DNA of 64,000 nucleotides. Origin: Haematobia irritans (lineage: Eukaryota > Arthropoda > Insecta > Diptera > Muscidae). The stretch is from contig NC_134400.1 in the NCBI RefSeq assembly GCF_050003625.1, positions 193,593,726 through 193,657,725 on the forward strand. Direction: 5' to 3'. The translations under genes and the position numbers were made by a program. Positions 9,488 through 21,003 of the stretch are shown piece after piece (positions within the stretch are counted from its first letter, which is position 1; every line of letters begins with the position of its first letter). The notes under the pieces were generated by a model. The model did no database searches. It was not told the origin of the DNA and was given only the letters and a program-made list of their open reading frames with translations.

Positions 9488-10335
9488 TCTATAGAAAAGT
9501 TTGTGAAAATTTTATTTCTATAGAAAATTTTATCAAAAAGTTATTTCTATAGTAACTTGTGTCAAAATTTTATTTCTATAGAAAATGTTGTCAACATTTT
9601 TTTCCATAGAAAAATTTGTAAAAATTTTATTTCCGTAGAATATTTTGTCAAAACTTTATTTCCATAGAAAATTTTGACAAAAGTTTCTAGAAAGTTTTGT
9701 CAAAATTTTATTTCTATAGAAACTTTTGTCAAAATTTTATTTCTACAGAAAATTTTATCAAAATTTTATTTCTATAGAAAATGTTGTCAAAATTTTATTT
9801 ATATAGAATATTTTATCAAAATTTTATTTCTACAGAAAATTTTATCAAAATTTTATTTCTATAGAAACTTTTGTCAAGATTTTATTTCTATAGAAAATTT
9901 TGTCAAATTTTTTTTTCCATAGAAAAATTTGTAAAAATTTTATTTCCATAGAATATTTTGTCAAAACTTTATTTCCATAGAAAATGTTGACTAAAGTTTC
10001 TGTAGAAAGAAAATTTTATTGCCAAACTTTTATTTCTACAGAAAGTTTTGTCAAAATTTTATTTCTATAGAAACTTTCGGTAAAATTTTATTTCTATAGA
10101 AAATTTTGTCAAAATTTGTTTTCGATAGAAAAATTTGTTTAAAATTTATTTCCATAGAATATTTTTTCAAAACTTTTTTCCATAGAAAATTTTGACAAAA
10201 GTTTTTATAGAAATACAATTTTATTGCCAAAATTTTATTTCTATAGAAAACGGTGTCAATAGTTTATTTCTATAGAAAATTTTGTCAAAAGTTTAATTCT
10301 ATGTTATAGAAAATTTTCTCTAACGTTTATTTCTC
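9488..10335 (+). repeat. AT-rich 29-bp minisatellite array (family A)
   Basis: This is the continuation of the array that the Penelope-like element split. Its end (CTCTAACGTTTATTTCTCCTCTTTGCAAAA) matches the end of the window at 63967-64000, showing that the array boundary is shared between the duplicated blocks. Confidence 0.85.
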
Positions 10336-10439
10336 CTCTTTGCAAAAGCTAGCAAAACATAAAGAATTCTACCAATCTACCAAAGAGTAAAAAATCTAAA
10401 ATTTTTTGTAGAATTCTACCAATTGTGGCAACCGTAATA

Positions 10440-11035
10440 AGCATACTGTCAGTTCGAAAGTCTGAGTAGGGGAAATGTAGACTTCAATGGCTACATTTAA
10501 ACGCGGAACAGCCCATATCTTACAGTCCGAGGCATTCGGAAATTGTAGGCTCAAAAATTTTAGTAGGCGAACTGTACACCCGCGAGTCTCAGTAGGGAAA
10601 CGGCAGACCTCAATGTCTCAATAGGTGAAAATGTAGATAAGATCTATGTAGTAGAAGATCTTAATAGCGAAACTGTGCATCCGAAGGTCTTAGTAGGAAA
10701 AAGCATAGATTCGAATGTAGGCACGATGGTCCCCATAGGGGCGCTATAGGGAAACTGTATCCCCGATTAGCCTAATAGGTACAATGTAGGTCAGAAATTT
10801 ATTCAGCATTAAGGAAACCCTCCCGCAGTAAGGGAACTGTAGGCTCGGTGAGCGAGAGTGTGCGTGAATAAGATTTTTCCGTCGTGAGTGTGCGTGAGCA
10901 AAATATTAATCACGTGCACACCTCTACTGTAAGCCCAAAAGTTAGGAGAATTTTCAGACTAGAATAACTATGTAGGCGAACTTTAAATCATAAGTTATCT
11001 ACTGTGTGTCCAAACACTTCAATAAGGAAATTGTA
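10440..11035 (+). repeat. Degenerate family B minisatellite with a hAT-MITE end fragment
   Basis: Diverged 28-31 bp units of the 'gtctcagtagggaaactgta' type run from 10440 to about 10830 and again from 10925. Between them, 10845-10927 resembles one end of the MITE at 36912-37442: GTGAGTGTGCGTGAGCAAAA and the terminal CACGTGCACACCTCTA. Confidence 0.6.
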
Positions 11036-11155
11036 CACAGAAAATATTTTTTGTTTTGAATGACGAAATTGATTGATCCAATTAATTTTTAATTGACGTT
11101 TCTTTAACTACGTCAATTAAGAATTTAAATGATCCGAGTAGAAAATTAATCGGTA
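11036..11155 (+). mobile_element. TA-flanked MITE (ATTAATT family), partial
   Basis: It starts with the terminal CACAGAAAATATTTTTTG after a TA, as in the complete copy at 52658-53053, and contains the CAATTAATTTTTAATTG core. No matching right terminus can be read, so it is taken as truncated. Confidence 0.5.
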
Positions 11156-11159
11156 CTAT

Positions 11160-12875
11160 ATTGGAAATCTAAGGATTCCCATATAGAACCAATAGATCAG
11201 TTGGGGACATGTATGATCCCAAAGTCTCAGTAAGGGAATGTCACCTAGGTAAATGCACTTATTTTAGGTTTCCTTGATTCATCCACTGAAACCCTCAATT
11301 ACGCTCGAAATTTTATTTAAATAGAGTACCCATTTTAGCTAAGCCTTAAGGTGGAATTACTTACGATCCCTTTCGGTTGGCAAAACGCAACCCTGACAAC
11401 TCAAAGCGACCACAGTTTAATAGTGAAATTACAAAATAAATGATCGAATTTAAGGACGATTTCAAAAATTTTAATTATTTGTTTGAGATTTTGAATACTT
11501 CCAGTTTAATGAAATTTTCTTTTATTTAAAGATATCCACTTTTAAGTCGAATATCTTAACACTAATAACAAATTGCCTACATTGAAAAGTTTATGAACTT
11601 CTGGTCAAAAAAAAAAAACTTTATGTCTTCACTAAGAAAAATTGCATTCGTATTCTTAATATAAAAAATATTTTTTAAAAATTGTTTTTTTTTTGCCAGT
11701 GTATTCTCACTTTCCTAAAGAGTTACACAATTTTTTCTGTACCAACGAAAGAATCCGGAAATAAACAATAAATTAACAAAGTAGCAAAACGAAGTCTTAA
11801 ATGTCAAGATGTAATGGACAGCAGTATAACAACCATAAATCAAGACGATCCCCATCGCTATCGATAAACATTCATTTAATATTCAATTTAGACATAGTCA
11901 CACATGGCCAAGCCCTTAAGTTTTATTAAGATTTTAGCAGAATACCATATGTAAATTTGTTACCATTAATCACTGGATGTTTGAAATACGAACTCTGTAA
12001 AATTATATTCTGTTTTGATGGGAAGAGATCAAATTAAAAAAACTTTAAAATGAACATTTTGATAAATTTCTAAATTTTCACATAAGCAACGTGACGTCAA
12101 TGACCTCTACCATGTTAGAGGACTGTAATTAAAATTTGTCTGGTTTAAAATTAATCGAGTTTTGAGATCATGTTCAGATGATTAAAAGCATGGGACTTAA
12201 ATTATGTGAACGATTTATTATTGATCTGCGTAATTGTCGACATAGATATTTTGCCAGCGTATCCAATGGGTTAATTACAAAAATTGAGGATTAGTCGATT
12301 GTCAGCAGATGGACAGTCGGTGCCAGATTGGTTCACTAAAGACAAAGATATTGCAATTGCAATATAAACAAATTAAACTCATAACATATTAGTTTAAGTT
12401 ATAAAACCCCTTCCATTTTGAACACTAACATAAATCCAATTCTGTTGAAATTCAGAAGAGGTATACTTCCCATTGCTTTGTAAATTTCCCTTTGCAAAAC
12501 GCATTTAATTTATCTTGCTTCTGAAATCACGATTATTATGTTTTTTTTCACCCATTTAATGTTGTCATAAAGTTTCATAATTCTTTTAGCACAAAACTCA
12601 AAAAGACAAACAAACCATTCATTTCGTCTACATTGCAAGTGGACAGGGTGTTAATCACGTTTCCTTTACATAAATTAAATATTCAAAAGCATAGTGTAAT
12701 GATTGGTGACTACTTCATTTCTTCGAATTGGAAAATTAAGTATGTTACAAAAATTACATTTACTTGAATTGCGAATAAAATGACTTGGTTTTGTATTAAA
12801 ATTAAAAAAAAAAAAAAAAAAATCCTAATGGGAGGCTACTCACCCAAATTGACACTGACCTAGACATTTTCTCTG
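11160..12875. other. AT-rich sequence without recognised genes
   Basis: No long frame, RNA gene or recognisable repeat was found, apart from a stray family B unit near 11215-11245 and an A-run at 12805-12823. A short duplication, 'caaattgatattgatgaaa', lies at 12949-12985 just outside. This may be host intergenic DNA. Confidence 0.4.
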
Positions 12876-12945
12876 AGTACATGACCATAAGTTTTGCCGG
12901 ACCAAATTTTTAATAACCACCACTGTATGGAAAATTTCAAATTGA
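12876..12945 (+). repeat. Very diverged DINE-like R1 5' end
   Basis: The stretch CATAAGTTTTGCCGGACCAAA...ACCACCACTGTATGGA lines up with the R1 start (GTAAGTTCGGCCAGGCCGAA...CCTCCACCATGGA). The match is weak and the rest of the element is missing. Confidence 0.3.
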
Positions 12946-13020
12946 TATTGATGAAAATTTCAAATTGATATTGATGAAAGTTACTCCCTCAAGAAGATCA
13001 GTCCAAATGGAAAGGTCAGT

Positions 13021-13577
13021 TGTAGGAGAATTTTGTTTAATTTCTGATCCCCATGATCAGAATAGTCAAATGAAGAAACACTTTTTGTTTGTTTTTTTTA
13101 GTTCATAATGATTTCACAATTCAAAAGTTTTATTAATCCATATTCACTTATAAATTATTTTATAATTTCATGTAAGTGGTTGAAACTCAATTTTATACAA
13201 CAACTATTTACTAGCTATGTCCCAATGCATAGCTTTGATTTAAAATAATTCAAATGTTCTGCTTCTTGTAGATGACCAAACGCAAGTGACTTTGTTTGTT
13301 ACTGCCCCAAGCAGTCATAGCAGCAAGATCACCCAAAAATGTTTTCTTGTCTGTACCTACATAAATATGTACTAACGAGTGTGTATATAAATACTCATAT
13401 GCATGTTAGTATGTATGGCTAGAACAGTTAGTTATGCATTTTGGGTAAACAAATAAGAGTTGAAAAAGGGAGTAGAAGAATGATTTTTGCAACTCAAGTG
13501 GAGACATCATTTTTAATGTAGGGATTGCGTTAATAGATTAATAATATATTCAGTTTGGGAGGAAAAAATCCCAAACA
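13021..13577 (-). repeat. Bel/Pao 3' LTR
   Basis: This 557-bp direct repeat pairs with 19058-19614. On the element's strand it begins TGTTTGGGATTTTTTCC and ends TTCTCCTACA. A short purine stretch on the sense strand (GGGAGAA, 13578-13584) sits directly before it and is the likely second-strand primer. Confidence 0.93.
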
Positions 13578-13594
13578 TTCTCCCGGGCCAAGAA

Positions 13595-16500
13595 CTACGA
13601 TTTTATAGTTGTAGTTTCTTCTCTGTTGACATAGTTATCGTTAGACGGCAGGAAGCATATTTTTGTAATAGGTCGTTTGATGTACTTGCCATTACAGTAT
13701 AGGGTTACAACACGTACCAAACCATCAGGACCTGGATGTAATTGTTCAACTCTGGCAAGTGGCCATTGACCTGGAACACTTCTTTCATGTAAAAGTAGGA
13801 CTAAGTCTCCGACTCGGATATTGCGTTCTATTTTGTTCCATTTTGGGCGAGATTGTAATCTGCATAAATATTCCTTGTGCCATCTATGCCAAAAATTTTG
13901 TTTGAGACGTTCAACCATTTTCCAACGGCTCAAGCGATCAATGTTGATTTCAAGTAAGTCATCATCGGGGATGCAATTGGTGGCCTCACCAATTAGAAAA
14001 TGCGCTGGTGTAAGCGCGTTTGAATCTGCAGGATCAGATGATATGGGGCATAAGGGCCTTGAATTCAGGCAACTTTCAATTTGTGCCAATAGAGTGGACA
14101 GTTCCTCGTAGGTGAGTAAACGGTCTTTCATGATTCGACGCAAGTGGTGTTTTGTTGACTTCACACCGGCTTCCCATAAGCCGCCAAAGTGGGGTGAAGC
14201 AGGGGGTATGAAATGCCACGTTGTGCCTTGATTCGCCAAAGTTTCCACAAGGTACTCTGGGAGTGATGATTTGTTTCGTTGGTAAAGAACTTGGAGTTCT
14301 TTGTTAGCGCCTACAAAATTTGTGCCGCAGTCTGAGTAAAGGTCAGTACATTGACCTCTTCGCGAAGTGAAGCGGCGGAAGGCGGCGATGAAAGAATCCA
14401 CATTAAGACTTGTTACACCTTCAAGATGTATTGCTTTGGTGCACATACAGATGAATAGACAAATGTAGCCTTTTGTTGTTGCAGCTGTCCTCAGTGACGA
14501 AACTTTTATATTTATGGGGCCGGCATAGTCTAACCCACTATGCTTGAAGGCTCGGGTTGGTTGAAGACGGACCGAAGGCAAGTTCCCCATAAGTTGTTGG
14601 CAGCTTTGTGCATTGTATTTAAAGCAGACAACACATGCACGTTGGACCCGTTTTGCTAAATTTCGAGCTGATATGATCCAATAAGTACGAGAAACGTAAG
14701 ACTGCATGAGCGTGAGGCTACCATGAAAGGTTTTTATATGTGCATCTGAAAATATAAGAAAAGATAGCGGATTTTGTTTGGACAACAAAATCGGGTGTTT
14801 AGTATTGTACGGGATTTGTGCATTTGATATACGTCCACCAACTCTTAAAATGTCCATTTCATCCAGAAATGGTGATAGATTTGAAATATTACTTCGAGTT
14901 GGATCTCTGTGTCCCAATTGAAGGCAGCTAATTTCTTCTCGAAATGAAATGGCCTGTGTAATTTTGACAAGCAAATGCAGTGTTCTCTTTAGCTCGTACG
15001 ATTTAAGAAAACCGGTTTCTTTGCTGTTTTGTTTTGCTTGTGATTTAATGTTGTTGTAAAAACGAAGAATGTATGACGTCACACGTACTAAAGTAGACAG
15101 CTTTGAATAACGATGAGTTATTTCGGGATATGACGATGTGGTAGTTGTTTTTGTTACATGATGTGTGACAATGTTTTCGTTGAAATCTTCCACATGAGAT
15201 TCGGTAGGGGAAAAAGGCCATTGCTCTTGTTCTAATTGGAGCCAACTTGGACCTTTCCACCACAATGTATGATGTATCAGTTGCTCAGGAAATAATCCAC
15301 GGGACGCGCAGTCAGCCGGGTTGTCGTTAGTTGGGACATATCGCCAGTCATTTACATCAGTTAAACGTTGAATTTGTGCGACTCTATTTGCCACGTAGAC
15401 TTCCAACCGTTTTGAAGTATTTTTCAGCCACGCAAGAACGATGGTACTATCCGTCCAGTACACGGTGCTGCTAACGTTGAAATCTACGCTGGCTTTTAGC
15501 TTGGCAACTAACTTTGCCGAGAGGGCAGCCGCTGTTAATTCCAGCCTGGGAATTGTTTCACTTTTTAGGGGTACGACTTTTGTTTTCGCCTGTAATAAAT
15601 TTATTATTATCTCACCAGATTGTGTTTTTATTCGGGTATAAACTACAGCTGCGTAAGCCAGTTTTGAGGTATCGCTGAATGCGTGTAATTGTATTTCACA
15701 GCCGGTTGAGCTGTAGCCAATCCATCTTGGTATTCGTATCTCTTCAAGAGATTTTAATTTTGATCGAAATCGGAGCCATTCCTGTTGAATATTTTTGGGT
15801 AAAGTATCATTCCAGTCTAATTTTAATTTCCACAACTGCTGAAATATAATTTTTGCTAAAATGGTCGTTGCACTGATCCAGCCTAACGGATCAAATAATT
15901 TGGATGCATCTGAAAGTAAACTGCTTTTAGTAATGTTTTCAGAAAATTGAAAATTTATTGAAAAACGGAAGTTATCGTTCTTGGTATCCCAGTGTATACC
16001 AAGTGCTTTAGCAATTTTTGGTTCTTGGATAGCAAATAAATTTTTAACTTCACGGTCTTCTTCTGAAATGCTCTCCATGAGCTCCACTGAATTGGAATTC
16101 CACTTTCTTAAATGAAATCCTCCTGATTTCAAAAGATAAGTAAGTTGTTTTTGCAAATAAAAGGCCTCTGGTAGAGTGTCTGCTCCAGATATGACGTCAT
16201 CAACATACGTGTCAGTAAGCAGTGTTTTGCTAGCTTGTGGGAAACGTTTCTCCTCGTCAGTGGCTAGTTGTTGCAATACTCTAATTGCTAAGTAGGGAGC
16301 AGACGTAGTACCGTATGTTACAGTTCGTAAAGCATATACACAAATTTTGCGAGAGGCATCTCTCCATAATATACATTGGTAGTTTTGGTGCTCAGGAAAA
16401 ACAAATATTTGCCTAAACATTTTTTCCAAATCAGCTGTAAAGGCAATGCGATGTCTTCGCCAACGAGTGAGAATTGTTGGGAGATCATTTTGTAACGCAG

Positions 16501-18856
16501 GGCCAGCTGAGAGTTCCTCATTAATAGAAGTTTGTGGAGGTTTGCAGTTACCACCATCAAAAACAACACGAAGTTTTGTTGTTGTGCTGCTCTCTCTAAG
16601 CACACCATGATGGGGAAAGAAATATGCATTTGAAGGTATTGAGTGTGGGTACTCAACGAGTTTTACCATATGTTGTAGATTTTCGTATTCCAACATAAAC
16701 TTTTTGTATTCTGCGGCAAATTGTTGTTTGTGTTCAAATGTTAATTCCAATTGTTTCAGTCGTTTTAAAGCATTGTAGTCCGTGTGGGAAAAAGAAGGTA
16801 GCTCATGACCTTGTAATAATTTCTTAAACGGTAAATGTACAGTGTAGCGTCCAGTATCATCGCGTGTATGAGTTTCCATGAATAATTTCTCGCAAAGATC
16901 TTCTTCCGTAGACAGCGGCTTGGCGTCCATAATTTCCTCCTGTTCCCAAAACAGTCGGAGCTGCTCATCAAGAGAGCATAAATTAGCGGAAATTCTTGGA
17001 GAATTAAAATATGATTTAGTGGAACCAGATATCATCCAACCTAGATACGTTTCTTGCCTATTTTGTAATTTTTTAATGCCTGGAAGAAGTAGATCAGAGT
17101 AGACATCATTTCCAAGAAGAATATCAATTTTATCTGGGGATAAAAATTCAGGATCTGCAAGAAAGAACTTAGAGACATCGGGAATACTTTTTACTGATAT
17201 TTTCGGCGGAATGTATGAAGTTACACTGGAAACAATAAGAGCCGTAATAGGTAATGCAAATTCCTTTTTGTATTTAGAGTATATGGTAAAATTGGCAACT
17301 TTATGCACAGTGTTGGCTCGTCCTCCACCTATACCAGAAACATCAACTTTGGTTTTGGAAATAGTAATAGGTAGTAGCTGTGAAAGTTCTTCAGATATAA
17401 ATGAAATTTGTGACCCTTGATCCACAAGAGCTCTAGCACAAAAATGTTGGTCATTAGTTTTGATTAAAACTTTCACAGTTGGCAGCATTGCTGGATTCAA
17501 GTTCGATGCGCCAAAATTAGAAAGGTTTGTACTTACAGTAGCAGCGTCAGGAGTAGATGTCGTAGCAGGCGGCTGGAATGTTTGATCCATGGTGAAATTA
17601 TTCGGTTGAGTAATAGGTGATGTATTTTTCACGAATTCGTTGTGTATAATAGTATGATGCGGCTCACGACAAATATGGCATCTAGTGTTTAGTCTACAAG
17701 ACGAATGCAGGTGTCCAGAATTTAAACAGTTACGGCAAAGACGATGCTGATTTACGAGATTCCTTTTCTCCGCGGACGAAAGGGTAGTAAATCGGAAGCA
17801 TTTATAAAGTGGATGACGTTTGTGGCAGCAAGGGCAGTTGTCATCGTTGACAGTTGAAGCTGTGTGAGCTCGTACAGTTTTTGTTGGCTTTTTACGAGAT
17901 TCAATACCAAAGGTTTTTGGTGTACAACTAGAATCTTCTTCTAGAGATTCCAAAGTTCGAAAGGTAGTTTCCAAAAAAATTAACATTTCAGACATCGGAG
18001 GGATGGAAGTACTGGCTTTGAGTGACTGTTCCCACTCCTTGCGGGTCTGAGCATCTAGTTTTTGCGTAAGCAAATAAATTAGAATTGAGTCCCATGTTGA
18101 GATATCAATGTTCAACGACTTCAGTTGAGACAGACAAGTTCTGGTGGTGTCCAGTAGAAATTTTATATTCTTAAATGTACCGTTAGATGGTGGAATGGAA
18201 AACAGGCGCTTTAAAATTTGTTCTACAAGTTTACGTTCATTATGAAATCTCTTCTCGAGAGCATCCCATGCCATATCATAACTTGATTCTGCTGCTGGGT
18301 ATTCACTTACCATGCTAAGTGGCGTACCGGTGCATGAACTTTTCAAGTAAAAATATTTTTGTACCTTAGTAAGGGAACTATTTTGATGCACAAGGGTATT
18401 GAACATATCACGATATGCAATCCATTCAAGATAATCCCCTGAAAATGTTGGCAAATCAATTTTTGGTAACCGGGCTGCAGCACAGAACGATTCATTGCGG
18501 CTGGGGGCTGAGAAAGTACTTGCGTGAACGGTTGGAGTCTGTGGGGAATCAAAATCGAAAAGGTTATCAAGTAATTTACTTTTCAAATTAATATATGAGT
18601 CATAACACATGTAATAGGTATCACTACTGATATAAGGCACGTCCTTTTCATTAATAGAATTTTCTCGTAGAATCTCCATGATTTGATCGTGTCCATCCTT
18701 GAAGAATTTAAAGTTGTTTTCCAAGTCTTCCAGAATTGTTTGCACATAACCTTTAGATATGGCTTCTTTGGGTTTAGCGTTGAAGGCCGCAGCCACGCGC
18801 TTAATATGGTTGAAGATCCTCTTCTGGTCTTCGATAGCTACTTCAGACGATGACAT
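13595..18856 (-). CDS. Bel/Pao Gag-Pol polyprotein
   Basis: This single open frame of 1753 residues encodes the retrotransposon's structural and enzymatic proteins, cut by its own protease. In order: a Gag region of DUF1759 type with LPTFSGDYLEW near 130-145; a cysteine/histidine cluster near 335-395 (CPCCHKRH, CRNCLNSGHLHSSC, CHICREPHH); an aspartic protease with ALVDQGSQISF near 478; reverse transcriptase with FTADLEKMF and YVDD at 884-887; Pao-type RNase H with AFSDTSKLAYAA near 1059; integrase with an HH-CC zinc finger (HIKTFHG near 1374, CVVCF) and the DDE core (DYAGP near 1442, SDCGTNF near 1509, GLWEAGVKS near 1560); and a C-terminal DUF5641 region near 1650-1740. Length and order match Bel/Pao elements. 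No env-like frame follows. The start is the first ATG after a 200-nt leader. Confidence 0.95.
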   Translation of the reverse strand: MSSSEVAIEDQKRIFNHIKRVAAAFNAKPKEAISKGYVQTILEDLENNFKFFKDGHDQIMEILRENSINEKDVPYISSDTYYMCYDSYINLKSKLLDNLFDFDSPQTPTVHASTFSAPSRNESFCAAARLPKIDLPTFSGDYLEWIAYRDMFNTLVHQNSSLTKVQKYFYLKSSCTGTPLSMVSEYPAAESSYDMAWDALEKRFHNERKLVEQILKRLFSIPPSNGTFKNIKFLLDTTRTCLSQLKSLNIDISTWDSILIYLLTQKLDAQTRKEWEQSLKASTSIPPMSEMLIFLETTFRTLESLEEDSSCTPKTFGIESRKKPTKTVRAHTASTVNDDNCPCCHKRHPLYKCFRFTTLSSAEKRNLVNQHRLCRNCLNSGHLHSSCRLNTRCHICREPHHTIIHNEFVKNTSPITQPNNFTMDQTFQPPATTSTPDAATVSTNLSNFGASNLNPAMLPTVKVLIKTNDQHFCARALVDQGSQISFISEELSQLLPITISKTKVDVSGIGGGRANTVHKVANFTIYSKYKKEFALPITALIVSSVTSYIPPKISVKSIPDVSKFFLADPEFLSPDKIDILLGNDVYSDLLLPGIKKLQNRQETYLGWMISGSTKSYFNSPRISANLCSLDEQLRLFWEQEEIMDAKPLSTEEDLCEKLFMETHTRDDTGRYTVHLPFKKLLQGHELPSFSHTDYNALKRLKQLELTFEHKQQFAAEYKKFMLEYENLQHMVKLVEYPHSIPSNAYFFPHHGVLRESSTTTKLRVVFDGGNCKPPQTSINEELSAGPALQNDLPTILTRWRRHRIAFTADLEKMFRQIFVFPEHQNYQCILWRDASRKICVYALRTVTYGTTSAPYLAIRVLQQLATDEEKRFPQASKTLLTDTYVDDVISGADTLPEAFYLQKQLTYLLKSGGFHLRKWNSNSVELMESISEEDREVKNLFAIQEPKIAKALGIHWDTKNDNFRFSINFQFSENITKSSLLSDASKLFDPLGWISATTILAKIIFQQLWKLKLDWNDTLPKNIQQEWLRFRSKLKSLEEIRIPRWIGYSSTGCEIQLHAFSDTSKLAYAAVVYTRIKTQSGEIIINLLQAKTKVVPLKSETIPRLELTAAALSAKLVAKLKASVDFNVSSTVYWTDSTIVLAWLKNTSKRLEVYVANRVAQIQRLTDVNDWRYVPTNDNPADCASRGLFPEQLIHHTLWWKGPSWLQLEQEQWPFSPTESHVEDFNENIVTHHVTKTTTTSSYPEITHRYSKLSTLVRVTSYILRFYNNIKSQAKQNSKETGFLKSYELKRTLHLLVKITQAISFREEISCLQLGHRDPTRSNISNLSPFLDEMDILRVGGRISNAQIPYNTKHPILLSKQNPLSFLIFSDAHIKTFHGSLTLMQSYVSRTYWIISARNLAKRVQRACVVCFKYNAQSCQQLMGNLPSVRLQPTRAFKHSGLDYAGPINIKVSSLRTAATTKGYICLFICMCTKAIHLEGVTSLNVDSFIAAFRRFTSRRGQCTDLYSDCGTNFVGANKELQVLYQRNKSSLPEYLVETLANQGTTWHFIPPASPHFGGLWEAGVKSTKHHLRRIMKDRLLTYEELSTLLAQIESCLNSRPLCPISSDPADSNALTPAHFLIGEATNCIPDDDLLEINIDRLSRWKMVERLKQNFWHRWHKEYLCRLQSRPKWNKIERNIRVGDLVLLLHERSVPGQWPLARVEQLHPGPDGLVRVVTLYCNGKYIKRPITKICFLPSNDNYVNREETTTIKS

Positions 18857-19033
18857 GTTTCTTTGAATTTGGCTCGAAATTCAGGAAAGAAACAAATGTA
18901 CAGGCAGTACGTATGAAAAATACCGTAGACTTGACGGCAGTAAATCAGTGTGCAGACAGCACGTTAAAAATACCGTAGGCTTGACGGCAGTAATTTTATA
19001 TGTAAAGGGAGGCCTTGTCTCCACGCGGACAGC

Positions 19034-19051
19034 TCCCGGGTTTCGGCACCA
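19034..19051 (-). promoter_or_regulatory. Primer binding site, tRNA-Phe type
   Basis: On the element's strand this reads TGGTGCCGAAACCCGGGA, complementary to the 3' end of insect tRNA-Phe including CCA (the acceptor stem begins GCCGAAA). It lies 6 nt from the 5' LTR, a usual distance. The tRNA assignment is from memory of tRNA-Phe and was not searched. Confidence 0.8.
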
Positions 19052-19057
19052 TTTATA

Positions 19058-19614
19058 TGTAGGAGAATTTTGTTTAATTTCTGATCCCCATGATCAGAAT
19101 AGTCAAATGAAGAAACACTTATTGTTTGTTTTTTTTAGTTCATAATGATTTCACAATTCAAAAGTTTTATTAATCCATATTCACTTATAAATTATTTTAT
19201 AATTTCATGTAAGTGGTTGAAACTCAATTTTATACAACAACTATTTACTAGCTATGTCCCAATGCATAGCTTTGATTTAAAATAATTCAAATGTTCTGCT
19301 TCTTGTAGATGACCAAACGCAAGTGACTTTGTTTGTTACTGCCCCAAGCAGTCATAGCAGCAAGATCACCCAAAAATGTTTTCTTGTCTGTACCTACATA
19401 AATATGTACTAACGAGTGTGTATATAAATACTCATATGCATGTTAGTATGTATGGCTAGAACAGTTAGTTATGCATTTTGGGTAAACAAATAAGAGTTGA
19501 AAAAGGGAGTAGAAGAATGATTTTTGCAACTCAAGTGGAGACATCATTTTTAATGTAGGGATTGCGTTAATAGATTAATAATATATTCAGTTTGGGAGGA
19601 AAAAATCCCAAACA
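19058..19614 (-). repeat. Bel/Pao 5' LTR
   Basis: This is the 557-bp partner of 13021-13577 with one visible difference. It lies upstream of the gag-pol frame on the minus strand, so it should hold the element's promoter. It is flanked on the right by CAGT, the target duplication. Confidence 0.93.
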
Positions 19615-19639
19615 CAGTATTACCCATGAGGCACTTCAG

Positions 19640-20290
19640 CAGAATTTTTGACAAAATTTTCATTACAAATAAAATTTTAACAGATTTTTCTATGGAAATA
19701 AGATTTTATATAGAAATAAAATATTGACAAAATTTTCTATAGAAATAAAATTCTGACAAAATTTTCTAAATATATAAAATAATGCAAAATTTTCCATAGA
19801 AATAAAATTTTGAGAAAATTTGTTTAAAGAAATAAAATGTTGACAAAATTCCTATAGAAATAAAACTTTGAAAAAATTTCCTATAGAAATAAAACTTTGA
19901 AAAATTTTTCTATAGAAATAAAATTTTTACAAAATTTGTTATAGAAATAAAATTTTGACAAAATTTCCTATAGAAATAAATCTTTGACAAAATTTTTTAA
20001 AGAAACAAAATTTTTACAAAACTTTCTTAAGAAAAAAACTTTGACAAAATTTTCTATAGAAATAAAATTTTGACAAATTTTTCTATTAAAATGAAATTTT
20101 GACAAAATATTCTACAACAAAATTTTCTATTTCATGTTAGCCTGATACCGAAACAGGCAATTGACGTCCAAATGCATTATATCTAATTATACAATTATTA
20201 TTATTTTTTTTTTCTATTGAAATAAAATTTTGACAAAATTTTCTACAAAAAAATTAGGACAATATTTTCTGTAGAATTTTTACAGGAATA
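19640..20290 (-). repeat. 29-bp minisatellite array (family A, minus orientation)
   Basis: Units read GACAAAATTTTCTATAGAAATAAAATTTT, the reverse complement of the left arrays. A non-repeat piece (20125-20210, including GCCTGATACCGAAACAGGCA) interrupts the array. Confidence 0.8.
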
Positions 20291-20292
20291 AA

Positions 20293-20800
20293 ATGTTAAT
20301 ATTTAAAGTAATTTTCCAGGCTGTTATATATTATGCAGCTCCCGTCTGGGGTAAAACAGCCATAACTCACATTAAGAGGATTCAAGTAATACAAAATAAA
20401 ATCTTAAAACTGATCAATAATTTGCCTAGATATTATTCTACGGCCCGTTTACACAAGGACGCTGGAATCGAACTTGTACATGTCAAAATAAACGATTTAA
20501 TAGAACGTTTTAATGTCAAATGTTCATATTCTGAATATAATCATATCTCCGAGCTAGTCTTCTAAGATATGAGCCTAGTTTATAAGATTTTTAACTAACA
20601 AAATTTGTATAGGTTTTTGTAAATTTTTCCCTTCAATTAAAATATTAATCTCATTAAGTTAATTCATTAATTCCAGTGCTATGTTTAAGTAGAAAAAGTA
20701 TAAAAAAAAACCTTAAACTCTTTGAATTGTACATATAGTGGTTAACCAAATTGTAAATAATATATATCAATAAACATACATCTAATCTAATCTAAATAAA
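20293..20800 (+). pseudogene. LINE 3' fragment (Jockey/I-like reverse transcriptase C-terminus)
   Basis: The 90-codon frame at 20293-20565 reads YYAAPVWG...QVIQNKILKLI...LHKDAGIELV. This is the conserved region after the reverse transcriptase palm in Jockey-type non-LTR elements (AYPVWG, QNKILR). Upstream domains are absent, so this is a classic 5'-truncated LINE insertion. A 3' UTR of about 220 bp follows, with AATAAA near 20770 and the short tandem tail (ATCTA)3 at 20783-20798. Its first codons belong to the minisatellite it inserted in; the LINE proper starts near 20300. Confidence 0.75.
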
Positions 20801-21000
20801 ATGTTGACAAAATTTTGTATAGGAATAAAATCTTCACAAAAAGTTCAATAAAATTTTTTTTGACAAAATTTTCCATAGAAATACAATTTTGACACATTTT
20901 CTACAGAAATGAAATTTTGAAGAAAAGAAATTCTATAAAAATGGAATTTTAAGAAAAATTTCTGTAAAAATGGAATTTTAAGAAAAATTTCCAAAAAAAA
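20800..21000 (-). repeat. 29-bp minisatellite array (family A, diverged)
   Basis: Minus-orientation units resume after the LINE fragment and decay into TGGAATTTTAAGAAAAATTTC variants, ending at an A-run where a DINE-like element starts. Confidence 0.7.
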
Positions 21001-21003
21001 AAA

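Larger units (their letters stand above)
13021..19614 (-). mobile_element. Intact Bel/Pao LTR retrotransposon
   Basis: This is a complete 6.6-kb element. The LTRs at 13021-13577 and 19058-19614 are each 557 bp, start TG and end CA, and differ at one position that I can see (13084 T against 19121 A). The 4-bp target duplication CAGT is at 13017-13020 and 19615-19618. A primer binding site lies 6 nt inside the 5' LTR, and one uninterrupted gag-pol frame fills the interior. Near-identical LTRs and an open frame mean a very recent, possibly active insertion. Confidence 0.95.
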
